A stretch of DNA of 64,000 bases from Hyphomicrobiales bacterium (lineage in GTDB: Bacteria > Pseudomonadota > Alphaproteobacteria > Rhizobiales > Xanthobacteraceae). The notes below the pieces were generated by a model that searched no databases, was not told the origin of the DNA, and saw only the letters and a list, made by a program, of their open reading frames with translations. Below, in pieces: positions 43,454 to 51,745 of the stretch (position 1 is the stretch's first letter; every line of letters starts with the position of its first letter). A program made the translations under genes and the position numbers. The stretch covers positions 1 through 64,000 of the forward strand of contig JAKFYI010000022.1 of the NCBI GenBank assembly GCA_021730985.1. The letters are read 5' to 3'.

Positions 43454-44755
43454 ATGTCTAGGGCTCAGGAATACGTCTCTACACTCGAACGGGATGGCTT
43501 CGTCGTCGTTCCGTCGTTCCTCGACGAGAATCTCGTGAACCAGGCCAAGCTCGACCTGGAAGAGATTTACGCGCGCGATCTGGAAGAGCGCAAGAGTCGA
43601 AACGCCGACGAGCCGCTCTTTACACATGGTTCGACGATGACTGTGTTGACTCCGCCGAGCCACCTGGCGCTGCGGCTGCCGGGTAAGAGCGCTGCGCTTG
43701 ACCAGTGCTACGAGAAAATCTTGACGGACCCGATGTCGAGCGAATTGCTTACCAAGACCGTCGGCAATTTCAAGATGCGCGACGTCAACTGCCGGTACAT
43801 GACCGGCAGCGTCGATACGGGGAACTTCCTGAACGGGCCGCACGAATTGCACCGCGATTCTCCCGGCGAGTTCACCATCGCGATCTTCCTCAATGAGGTG
43901 TCGCCCGGAGATAACGCCGGCACCGAGGTGGTGCCCGGCTCGCACAAGTATCCGTGGTGCCCGCGCTGGAACGCGCTGTTCGGCGTGCCGTTCTATCTCA
44001 ACCGGAAGGGCGTGCGCGGCCCGGAGAACGTGCCGAGGTACAATATCTTTAGCCGTCTGCTGCATCGTTTCTTCGTCAAAGGTCACAACGCACACGGCGT
44101 TTACGGCAAGCCGGGCGATTTCTACATCTTCTTGAACGACACTTGGCACGGCCGCGTTCCGAACATGCACGGCCAGCGCGGGATGATCGTCATGGCCGGT
44201 GGTTTTCCCACCGACTACCCGTTCCCGGATGAGCCCCAGCCGTTCGATCCGGTGCAGCTGAATAAAATTCCGCCTACCTATCGCCGCATTGCCGCGCGCG
44301 ATTTACCGCCGAACACCGACAAGACTTCGATTGTCCATCGCTTGCAGGAGGTGCGCCGGCGCGAACGGCCGACCAATCTGTTCTGGTGGGCACGCCGTGA
44401 GCGCGAACTCATGGTGAAATGGGTCGAGTGGTCGGCAAAAGCGGGCGTCAAGTTGAAGGCCGTCCGGGAAGCCTTCGCGTCGGTCTGGAGCGGCGTTGCC
44501 CAAGCTACGCAGCGCGTTGTCGCTTCGATCAAGCGCGTCTTTGTCGTCACTTTCTCCGTTGTCGCTGCCGTGGTGAGAGCTCCGCTCTCCGCCCTGAAGC
44601 GCGCCCCCGGCTACGCCATCCGGGTCGTGAAAGGCGTCATCAGGCGCACCCTCGGCCTCGCCAAACCGATCTATGGCTGGTTGATCAAGCTCCCGGTGCT
44701 GGGAACGCTGTTGCAAGGCGCTTGGCAGCGGGTCAGAGGTCTGGTTCGCGCTTAG
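43454..44755 (+). CDS. phytanoyl-CoA dioxygenase (PhyH)-like Fe(II)/2-oxoglutarate oxygenase
   Basis: A 433-residue protein. Residues 1-260 fit the PhyH fold: YVSTLERDGFVVVPSFLDE, the metal motif HRD in HELHRDSPGEF (His133, Asp135), AGTEVVPGSHK, and a distal His in NDTWHGRVPNMHG (His232). Such enzymes hydroxylate small molecules or sugars and lipids. Residues about 300-433 are an unusual basic, hydrophobic tail (VFVVTFSVVAAVVRAPL near 365-380), possibly membrane-associated. A strong GAGGAAA site precedes the ATG. It stands alone on the plus strand between two minus-strand transferase groups and ends at a clear terminator. Substrate unknown. Confidence 0.78.
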   Translation: MSRAQEYVSTLERDGFVVVPSFLDENLVNQAKLDLEEIYARDLEERKSRNADEPLFTHGSTMTVLTPPSHLALRLPGKSAALDQCYEKILTDPMSSELLTKTVGNFKMRDVNCRYMTGSVDTGNFLNGPHELHRDSPGEFTIAIFLNEVSPGDNAGTEVVPGSHKYPWCPRWNALFGVPFYLNRKGVRGPENVPRYNIFSRLLHRFFVKGHNAHGVYGKPGDFYIFLNDTWHGRVPNMHGQRGMIVMAGGFPTDYPFPDEPQPFDPVQLNKIPPTYRRIAARDLPPNTDKTSIVHRLQEVRRRERPTNLFWWARRERELMVKWVEWSAKAGVKLKAVREAFASVWSGVAQATQRVVASIKRVFVVTFSVVAAVVRAPLSALKRAPGYAIRVVKGVIRRTLGLAKPIYGWLIKLPVLGTLLQGAWQRVRGLVRA

Positions 44756-44784
44756 CCCACTCTCGCGAAGACGAACGAGACCTT

Positions 44785-44816
44785 ACGCCACCGCTCAGTC
44801 GGTGGCGTATTTATTT
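44785..44816 (+). terminator. Rho-independent terminator after the PhyH-like gene
   Basis: ACGCCACCG (44785-44793), a six-base loop, and the perfect complement CGGTGGCGT (44800-44808) form a nine-pair GC-rich stem followed by ATTTATTT (44809-44816). The T-rich tail lies only on the plus strand, so it ends the 43454-44755 transcript. Its tail overlaps the stop codon of the convergent GT2 gene. Confidence 0.85.
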
Positions 44817-45965
44817 CCGGCTCCCGCCAAGCTTGCCTTTGACGAGCGAGGCCAGACCGGACACGCCCTCATCCCGAAGCACTGCGCGAGCTTTTCGTCC
44901 GCCGCCTCGAGCCCCCACGCAGATCCCCTGCACCGCCATCAACAATCTCCGCGCACGGCTGCGGATCAGAATCATCACGGCCCGTCGGCCACCGTGGACG
45001 CGGTACAACTCGGCAAACAGCTTGATCCTGTCCGCGCGCCGGCCATAACGCGCGGCCCGCTTCAATTGCAGGAGATGCGCGGCCCACTCCGGATTGGTCT
45101 TGCGCGCCCATTCGAGTAGCTGCTCCTCGTTCATCTCGCCGAGTTCGGCAAGCCTGACGCCAGCCGTGCGAACGGAATCGACGATGTCCGGCGATGTGTC
45201 GGATGGCGCGAGATACTTGATGATGCCCTGGGCGTAGGTGAGGTTAGAGCGGATATCCTCATCGCGGGCAATCTCGGCTTCCACGTTGACCCGCTTGATC
45301 GCGCGCTGCCACCGGCTCGGCTTGTGCATCACCTGATGGTAATGGAACGTCTCCGCGACCTTGCCGTAGCGGAACCCCTCCCGCTCGACGATGCTCTGAA
45401 AGATGATGTCTTCGTTCCGATACAGATAATCGTCATCGATCTGCGGCGTGACGGTGGCGAACGCCGCCCTACGGCCCATCTGGCTGCCGGAATAGGACCT
45501 GTGAACCTGGGTGGAATCGAACAGATAATCTGCGAGAACTGTGATCCGCTGATTGCATTCGAACCAATCAAATTCGCCGCGATGCGCGGACATCGCCTCG
45601 AACCAGCCTGACGGCAGGTACACGTCGGAGTGCAAGTACACGAACCATTCGGTGTCGGTCGATTCGATCAGGTGACGGATGCTGAAACCGAGCGAAGTAA
45701 ATTCACGGTGGTTCAGTACCTCGACTCGCGGGAATTCCTTCGCCACGTCGATCGAGTCATCGATACACCCACCGTCCCCGAGCAGAAGACGATTGACCGG
45801 TATCTCGCGGTAGATCGACAGCAGGTTCGAGCGCCAAAATTCGTTGGTGTGGATAATAGGAATTACGACGTCGATCGCACGCGAACGATCGGTCTCGTAC
45901 CGGTCGACCAGACGCGGCGTCTTGTAATATTCCGAGAAAATGGAAGGAGCTTCGTCTTTGCGCAT
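44811..45965 (-). CDS. glycosyltransferase family 2-like protein
   Basis: A 384-residue protein. DVVIPIIHTNEFWRSNLLSI, RLLLGDGGCIDDSIDVAKEF and WFVYLHSDVYLPSGWFEAM (DxD-like HSD) fit the GT-A fold of family 2; FDWFECNQRITV and NEDIIFQSIVEREGFRYG are acceptor-side features. The C-terminal 60 residues are strongly basic and may bind membrane. Last gene of the long minus operon, 26 bases after member E of the transferase family. Donor sugar unknown. Confidence 0.82.
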   Translation of the reverse strand: MRKDEAPSIFSEYYKTPRLVDRYETDRSRAIDVVIPIIHTNEFWRSNLLSIYREIPVNRLLLGDGGCIDDSIDVAKEFPRVEVLNHREFTSLGFSIRHLIESTDTEWFVYLHSDVYLPSGWFEAMSAHRGEFDWFECNQRITVLADYLFDSTQVHRSYSGSQMGRRAAFATVTPQIDDDYLYRNEDIIFQSIVEREGFRYGKVAETFHYHQVMHKPSRWQRAIKRVNVEAEIARDEDIRSNLTYAQGIIKYLAPSDTSPDIVDSVRTAGVRLAELGEMNEEQLLEWARKTNPEWAAHLLQLKRAARYGRRADRIKLFAELYRVHGGRRAVMILIRSRARRLLMAVQGICVGARGGGRKARAVLRDEGVSGLASLVKGKLGGSRK

Positions 45966-45991
45966 GGACGGCTTAACTCTGTTTCGTAGTT

Positions 45992-47503
45992 CTAGTGGAA
46001 GATGGTTTCGCGCGCCGGCGCGGGCGCATCGGTTACAATGCCTGACAGCCGATCCGCCACCGCAAGGATGCGGTCGCCGACCCGACCGTCGAGCAGGCCC
46101 CAGCGGGACGAAACCGCGGCTTGGGCGCGTGAGATTTCATTGCGGAATTGGCTGTCGCCGACAAGACGTTGCAACAGGGAGCGAAACTCGTTTTGATCTT
46201 CGGTCGCCAGCACGCCCGGCACGCCGACAAAATCTGTGTAACGGTACCGATAGACATCGTAGTTCACGACCGGCTTGCCGCACGCAATCGCCCATCGGAT
46301 GGTCGACGAGATGCTGGCAACATAGACATCGCAGACAGGAACGACGTTCGCCGTTATCCAAGGAGCGATGCGCACGCCGCTCCGCTCGATCCATCGCATT
46401 GATTCCACTTCGACCGAGGGATGCAGCGCGACAAGACAATTGCAGTCCTGCAACTCGGCAAGCGAGTCGATCCAGTACTCGGCAAGCTGACGATAGTCCT
46501 GAAAATCGCATTGCGGCCGCCCGCCGGTCACGTAGAGGAAATCGGGCGGCAAGGCTGTCAATACCATCGGCCGTTCGGGCTCGAACCCGAGATGACCGCA
46601 GATTTCACGGCGGAGCGAAGCGGCCTGCGACAGCCTGGAAGCCATGGCGTCATCGGACAGCGAACCGGTCAGCACCATGCGGTCATTCTTCATTCCGGCT
46701 TCGGCGTAGTAATCGATCATCGCCTCGCTTTCCATCGCGACGGCATCCGCGTAGCCGCTGTTGAAGACCCAGGGCTCCGGAGGAGCAATGCCAGCAAGCT
46801 CCATGGCGAGGATGCGGCCCGGCGGACAACGGAACAGGCGCTTGTCGTGGTGCCGCCGCACCCACTTCGGGAAAGACGCAGCGATCAAACTTCGAGCCCA
46901 GCCCGACACACGGTAATTGGGGTCGCCGTAGTAGACCTCCGCCTGCTCCAGGCCGTTCGACATCGTCGATGGCACCACCATGACCGGCACGCCGGCGGCG
47001 TGAGCAAGCTTCACGAACAGCGAGGTGTCGTAACCTGGCATGTCGCCGCCAAGCACAAGCAGGCGTGGAGCAACGGCGGCTAGCAAAGCGTTGATCTCAG
47101 TTGATCGAGTTGTGAAGGCGAGACGCTCCGCAATGAAACTCGGCCCCACTCCCGGAAGCGCGGCGGCACCCCGCTCGAACAGCCGCCTGAGCGGTGACAC
47201 TGCGCCACTCGGCGAAGGATTCGCCCAATCCTTATTTCTGGAAGCCAGCCCCAGCGCCGCAAGACTTTCCGCCAGCGGCTCAAGCAGGCAAGTCATCTCA
47301 TTGGCTGCGCACGTCTTTGCAAATTCGTTCGCAGTCCAGTGCGCAAATGAGCAATAGAAAATGACCTCGGCGTCGGTTCGCTTGCGCATCAAATCGCCGA
47401 ACAACGACAGTTCGGTCAAAAATGTCGTTGTGTGTGCGACCATCAGAACGCGAGCCTGCCGAGGCCGCCCGGACATCTGATCCTGCGGAACGTCAGTTGC
47501 CAT
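45992..47503 (-). CDS. putative GT-B nonulosonate transferase, seven-paralogue family, member E
   Basis: A 503-residue copy. Seen: ARVLMVAHTTTFLTELSLFG as first strand and helix, LGGDMPGYDTSLF (GGD at 152-154 in place of EDN), VVPSTMSNGLEQAEVYY, FNSGYADAVAMESEAMIDYY, LTALPPDF, VALHPSVE with HP at 361-362, and DVYVASISSTIRWAIACGK with the S/T motif at 397-401. WGLLDGRVGDR ends the conserved part. The change of EDN to GDM leaves an acidic Asp at the proposed base position. Its ATG overlaps the stop of the FkbM-like gene by one base. Confidence 0.74.
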   Translation of the reverse strand: MATDVPQDQMSGRPRQARVLMVAHTTTFLTELSLFGDLMRKRTDAEVIFYCSFAHWTANEFAKTCAANEMTCLLEPLAESLAALGLASRNKDWANPSPSGAVSPLRRLFERGAAALPGVGPSFIAERLAFTTRSTEINALLAAVAPRLLVLGGDMPGYDTSLFVKLAHAAGVPVMVVPSTMSNGLEQAEVYYGDPNYRVSGWARSLIAASFPKWVRRHHDKRLFRCPPGRILAMELAGIAPPEPWVFNSGYADAVAMESEAMIDYYAEAGMKNDRMVLTGSLSDDAMASRLSQAASLRREICGHLGFEPERPMVLTALPPDFLYVTGGRPQCDFQDYRQLAEYWIDSLAELQDCNCLVALHPSVEVESMRWIERSGVRIAPWITANVVPVCDVYVASISSTIRWAIACGKPVVNYDVYRYRYTDFVGVPGVLATEDQNEFRSLLQRLVGDSQFRNEISRAQAAVSSRWGLLDGRVGDRILAVADRLSGIVTDAPAPARETIFH

Positions 47504-48435
47504 CAGGAAATGCGAAACGGAGAGGCGAGGTAAAGATCCGGCGCATCCGGGTTGTTCGGTTTGTCCAGATTGGTCGATGCCCCCTTCTGGGCCGCACTCG
47601 GTCGATACAGATCGCTGTTCATGAACGTGGCCTCGAAGACCTCAGGGATCGGAACGCCCATCACGTTCACGAAGCCGACGAAGTTGTTGGCATGCAGGTG
47701 CGACGGGAAGAATGCCTTCCGGATATTCTCGATGGCCCGCAAGCACAACGCAAAGTGCTCCGGATCCTTCAGCCGAGAGGACCAATGGAATTCGCATGAA
47801 ATCTGCCGGAACCGCTTGAGTTCACGAATGGGGAAATTGGCGAACGTGGCCCATTCGTCACCATCGATGTCGATCTTGAGCAGTAGGTCCGGCTTCGACG
47901 GCTCGCCTACGCCGTTTACAACGTCCCAAAGCTTCACCGAGCCGGGGATGCTGCCCAGCGCGTCGATCGCCTGCTTTCGGAAGTCGAACTTCGGGTGCTT
48001 CACCGGCGGTCCGTCCACCGTATGGTCAAACTGAACCACAGGCTTGCCCATATCAGCAAATGCCACATCGCAGGTAACGTCATTCGATATCCCGCAGGAA
48101 ATCACCAAGCCCACGTCCGAAAAATCATCGATGAAGATGTATCCACCGTCGTAATCGTTACCCAGCCGCACCTTTTTGAGGCCCTCCACATCGAACGGCG
48201 CAAACATCGCGCAGAACTTCAGAATGTCTTTTTGCGTCACGGTAGTCGATGTGATCAAGGGCAGGCTCAGGGCGGCGAGCGTCCGATTTCGCTCCTCCAA
48301 ATACTTGGCGTACGGCCCCGAATTTTCGGCGCCCGGCGTAGGATGCATGGATGCGCGGATCAGCGCTTCCAATTGAGGAATACCGATTGCGCGCCTGAAC
48401 AGATGAAGCGCGCGTCGCATAAGTGCTTTTGACAT
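47503..48435 (-). CDS. FkbM-like methyltransferase-family protein
   Basis: A 310-residue protein. VRLGNDYDGGYIFIDDF (92-99 GNDYDGGY), VISCGISNDVTCDVAFADMG and VVQFDHTVDGPP match FkbM-related methyltransferases that begin with a DGGY strand, a GIS glycine loop and an FDHT acidic end; DLLLKIDIDGDEWATFANFP is the following strand. The ATG at 48435 is used; the frame to 48504 reads into the neighbouring gene. It may O-methylate a sugar. It sits between two members of the seven-copy transferase family, which suggests it acts on the same glycan. Confidence 0.72.
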   Translation of the reverse strand: MSKALMRRALHLFRRAIGIPQLEALIRASMHPTPGAENSGPYAKYLEERNRTLAALSLPLITSTTVTQKDILKFCAMFAPFDVEGLKKVRLGNDYDGGYIFIDDFSDVGLVISCGISNDVTCDVAFADMGKPVVQFDHTVDGPPVKHPKFDFRKQAIDALGSIPGSVKLWDVVNGVGEPSKPDLLLKIDIDGDEWATFANFPIRELKRFRQISCEFHWSSRLKDPEHFALCLRAIENIRKAFFPSHLHANNFVGFVNVMGVPIPEVFEATFMNSDLYRPSAAQKGASTNLDKPNNPDAPDLYLASPFRIS

Positions 48436-48460
48436 TTGTTCAGCCAGACTATCCGATGGA

Positions 48461-49915
48461 TCAATGCAGCGCCGGCGGCAAAGCGTTGCCCTGCAACAGG
48501 TCAATTATTTTTTGTGCCGAAACGCCGTCGAGATTTCCCCACCGCGCGGTCTCGCGCTTCTGCAGCGCGGAAACCGCAGCAAGCCGTTCGGGATCGCCAG
48601 TGAGCTGATCGAGAGCACTCCGAAATTCCGCTCGCGTGTTGGTCAGAATCACGCCTTCAACACCCCGATAGTCCTGATAACCGTACTGATAAACATCGTA
48701 ATTGATCACCGGCTTACCGCACGCAATCGCCCAACGAATGGTCGCAGAGATCGAGGCCACATAAAGGTCGCACAGCGGCACCATGGCTGCGGTGTCATCG
48801 TAAGAGACGGCCACTCCGTGGCGCCGTAGCGCTTCCAGCCGTTCGGGCGCGGTTTTGGGATGCGGGCGCACGATCACGTTCCAGTCCTTTACCGCGGCGA
48901 GACACTCACCCCAGAAAGAGATCAGATCGTCGAAATCCCGGAACTCGCAGCCGGGCCGCTCGTAGGTGTTCTGGTCGGGCGGCAGTGCACACAGCAGCAA
49001 ACGGTGCCCCTCGGGCAGACCAACCGACGCCAACAGTGCGGCTCGCCGCATCGGAGCATCCGCCAAGGCCGCTGCGATAGAATCGTCTGCCATGCTACCG
49101 GTAACGACCAGTTGCCCATTTTCGATCCCCGCCTCGCTGTAGTAATCGCGCATCGCTTGGCTTTCGACGGCGATCGCGTCGGCACTGCCGCTGTTGAGCA
49201 GCCACGGATTGGGCGGCGTAAGGCCGAGTTGCTCGACCGAGAATATCTTTGCGTAACCGGAACGCAGAAAGCGTTGTCCCTTGTAGTCGATGACCCAGGA
49301 CGGAAACAGTGTGGCAATCAAACGGTTCTGCGCACTGGCCTTGACGCGATAAGGCGCGTGGCTCAGGTAGGATTCCGCGAACTCGGCGGTGTTGGAGATC
49401 GTATAGGGGACGATGATGCTTCGCGTTCCGAACCGTCGCGCTACAGCGGTCCATACTCCCGTATCGAGTTCGACATTGTCCTCGGACATCACAACGGCGA
49501 GATAAGACCGTTGCGTGAGAACCGCCTCCGCGACCCCTGCCCGCCGAAGCATGACGGTGCGATTGACCGCAATGTACTCCCCGTCCGCGGCCGACCACCC
49601 GAACGCGGCGCAAATACGATTGGGCAGCATCCGAAGCAATCCGCCGACAAGATCGGCCGCTGCCTTGGCGCACCGCCTGCGCCACGTCCATCGAACGCCA
49701 TCCACAGCGCGCGGAACTTCGGCGCCCCGGAAATCGTCCGAGGTGAAAACCTCAATCCCATGCCGGGTAAAGATCGCTGGATGCCCGAGATGCTTCAGGC
49801 GATCTTCGATAAACGCGACGGGCCGCAAATCCGGGGTCCGCAGCAACGCTTCCGCGACACGCATCAATTCACGGATGTGCGCTTCCTCATTGATCAGAAG
49901 TAGAACGTATTGCAT
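48461..49915 (-). CDS. putative GT-B nonulosonate transferase, seven-paralogue family, member F
   Basis: A 484-residue copy nearly co-linear with member A at 16020-17477. Seen: MQYVLLLINEEAHIRELMRV, SEDN at 144-147, IIVPYTISNTAEFAESY, PPNPWLLNSGSADAIAVES, CALPPDQ, RPHPKT with HP at 351-352, and PLCDLYVASISATIRWAIA with the S/T motif at 388-392; RWGNLDGVSAQK ends it. The ATG at 49915 matches member A's start exactly; a GTG at 49942 overlapping member G's stop is an alternative. It is 25 bases upstream of the FkbM-like gene. Confidence 0.76.
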   Translation of the reverse strand: MQYVLLLINEEAHIRELMRVAEALLRTPDLRPVAFIEDRLKHLGHPAIFTRHGIEVFTSDDFRGAEVPRAVDGVRWTWRRRCAKAAADLVGGLLRMLPNRICAAFGWSAADGEYIAVNRTVMLRRAGVAEAVLTQRSYLAVVMSEDNVELDTGVWTAVARRFGTRSIIVPYTISNTAEFAESYLSHAPYRVKASAQNRLIATLFPSWVIDYKGQRFLRSGYAKIFSVEQLGLTPPNPWLLNSGSADAIAVESQAMRDYYSEAGIENGQLVVTGSMADDSIAAALADAPMRRAALLASVGLPEGHRLLLCALPPDQNTYERPGCEFRDFDDLISFWGECLAAVKDWNVIVRPHPKTAPERLEALRRHGVAVSYDDTAAMVPLCDLYVASISATIRWAIACGKPVINYDVYQYGYQDYRGVEGVILTNTRAEFRSALDQLTGDPERLAAVSALQKRETARWGNLDGVSAQKIIDLLQGNALPPALH

Positions 49916-49938
49916 GCGACCTGCGATGCTGCCTGCAG

Positions 49939-51678
49939 TCACAGGCCCGGCTGCACCATCCGGCGCCGCGCTGCGACATCGTCAAGCAGACCAACAATCC
50001 GCTCCATGCTTCGTCCGTCGAGCATTCCCCAGCGAGCGGCAGCCTCCTTGGCCAGAGCCGTCGCTTCGTCCAATGCCACCCTGTTTCCGGTCAGGCGCTG
50101 CAAGGCTGACGAGAACTCATCAGCCCGAACGACGTTGATAACGGCGTCTTCGGCGGTGAAGTCCTGATAGCGGTATCGGTATACATCGTAATTCAGAACG
50201 GGTTTGCCGCACGCCAGCGCCCAGCGGATCGTCGAGGAAACCGACGGGTTGTAAATGTCGCACAAAGGAATCAATGACGTGGTGTCCACATCGGTCAGCA
50301 CCCGCATGCCATCCCGCTTGAGATATTCGAGATCTCCTGGCTGCAGGGCAGGATGCGGCTTGATCAGCACCTGCCAGCCTTCGAGCTTAAGCAACTCACC
50401 CAACCAGAAATCAACCAGCTTGTGGAAATCCGCGAATTCGCACTCCGGGCGGGTCGCGGTGAGCTGATTGGGCGGAATGCTGCACAACAGAACGGGGCGA
50501 TCAGGAGCCAGCCCGAGCGACTTGCGAAGCGTGTCCTGTTCGTTCCTGGCCTGATACAGCAGATCGTCGGCGAGGCTGCCGGTCAGAGCCAACTGCGCGT
50601 CCGGGATGCCCTGCGTCACATAGTGCTTCCGCATGGCCTCACTTTCGACGCCGATCGCCTCAGCTTTGGAACTGTTCAGGATCCACGGTGCCGGCGGCGC
50701 AAAGCCGAGCGCTTCGGCCGCGACGATGGGAAGCCCGGCCCGGCGCAGCAGCCAGCGATCCCGATAGTGGTAGAGCCAATGCGGCAAGGCCGCCTTGGCA
50801 AGCCGATTGTAGGTGCCCTGCTCCGCCCAGAAGATCTGATCGTGATGGTGCGCTTCCGCAGGTTCCAACTGATCCGCGATCGTATAGGGAAGGATCACTG
50901 TCGGGATCAAAAGCTGCTCGGCGACCGACGCCCATATTCCCGTGTCGTACTCCGCATTGTCCTCGAACATGATAACCACCGCAGCTTCGACATGCCGCAG
51001 TATACGCTGAACCCCGGTCGCAATCGCTTTTTGACGGCGCACCTCTTCCGCCAACCCGGCGATGCCCCGCATTGCCGCCTGTTCCTCGGCAGTACACGAA
51101 GCCGCCGCAAGCGTCGCTTCGAGGCTCACCGTAATCAGAGAACCTTGCGGTTCATCCTGGTTGACCATCGGATCGCCGACGACCGTCTCGAACCGATGCG
51201 ACAACAGCGTGATGGCATTTTCCTTGCAAACATCCAACACGCCGGACTTTTTTGCGTCGAGATAGCCGACGACCACCGGCCGGTAGCTATTGCGAAAAGC
51301 CACCGAACCGATCAGAGCCTTAAGCTGCGTGATCTGCGCGGGCGAGGTCATTACGATGACCGCCGTCTTATCTCTGGCTCCGGCGACTGGCGACGGCCTT
51401 TCCGCGGCGTTTTTAACGGCCGAGGCCACCAGTGCTCCGAGCGAACGAACCTGGCTCGCCATGAACTGCTGATAGTACACGGCAAGCCATTGCGCCCGCG
51501 CACGATGCATCTGTTCCTGGGTTCGCGCGTGCTCCAATTGCTGCTTGGCAGCGGCGAGCTCGGCCTTGATCGCGTTTGAGTGCGCGACCAGATTGTTGAA
51601 CTCCCGATAGTTCGAAATCTTGACGTTGGCCGTTCGGCCGAGCCACCTCTGCAGACCGCCGAATATCCGGCCGATCAC
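49939..51678 (-). CDS. putative GT-B nonulosonate transferase, seven-paralogue family, member G with coiled-coil leader
   Basis: A 579-residue copy from GTG 51678 (GAGG upstream); frames further up run into wzt. Residues about 35-75 are a likely coiled coil (NAIKAELAAAKQQLEHARTQ). The first Rossmann strand comes later (KTAVIVMTSPAQITQLKALI, 104-123). Then FEDN at 238-241, VILPYTIADQLEPAEAH, ESEAMRKHYVTQGIPDAQ, LCSIPPNQ, KPHPAL with HP at 441-442, SVSSTIRWALACGKP at 479-493 and WGMLDGRSMER. The leader could link it to the ABC exporter encoded just upstream, but that is speculation. Confidence 0.74.
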   Translation of the reverse strand: MIGRIFGGLQRWLGRTANVKISNYREFNNLVAHSNAIKAELAAAKQQLEHARTQEQMHRARAQWLAVYYQQFMASQVRSLGALVASAVKNAAERPSPVAGARDKTAVIVMTSPAQITQLKALIGSVAFRNSYRPVVVGYLDAKKSGVLDVCKENAITLLSHRFETVVGDPMVNQDEPQGSLITVSLEATLAAASCTAEEQAAMRGIAGLAEEVRRQKAIATGVQRILRHVEAAVVIMFEDNAEYDTGIWASVAEQLLIPTVILPYTIADQLEPAEAHHHDQIFWAEQGTYNRLAKAALPHWLYHYRDRWLLRRAGLPIVAAEALGFAPPAPWILNSSKAEAIGVESEAMRKHYVTQGIPDAQLALTGSLADDLLYQARNEQDTLRKSLGLAPDRPVLLCSIPPNQLTATRPECEFADFHKLVDFWLGELLKLEGWQVLIKPHPALQPGDLEYLKRDGMRVLTDVDTTSLIPLCDIYNPSVSSTIRWALACGKPVLNYDVYRYRYQDFTAEDAVINVVRADEFSSALQRLTGNRVALDEATALAKEAAARWGMLDGRSMERIVGLLDDVAARRRMVQPGL

Positions 51679-51745
51679 GGCAATCCTCGTCCCAGCAAAC
51701 TGCGCCCTCCAGGGAAGGCTCGGCGCCAAAGATACGTCATCGCCG

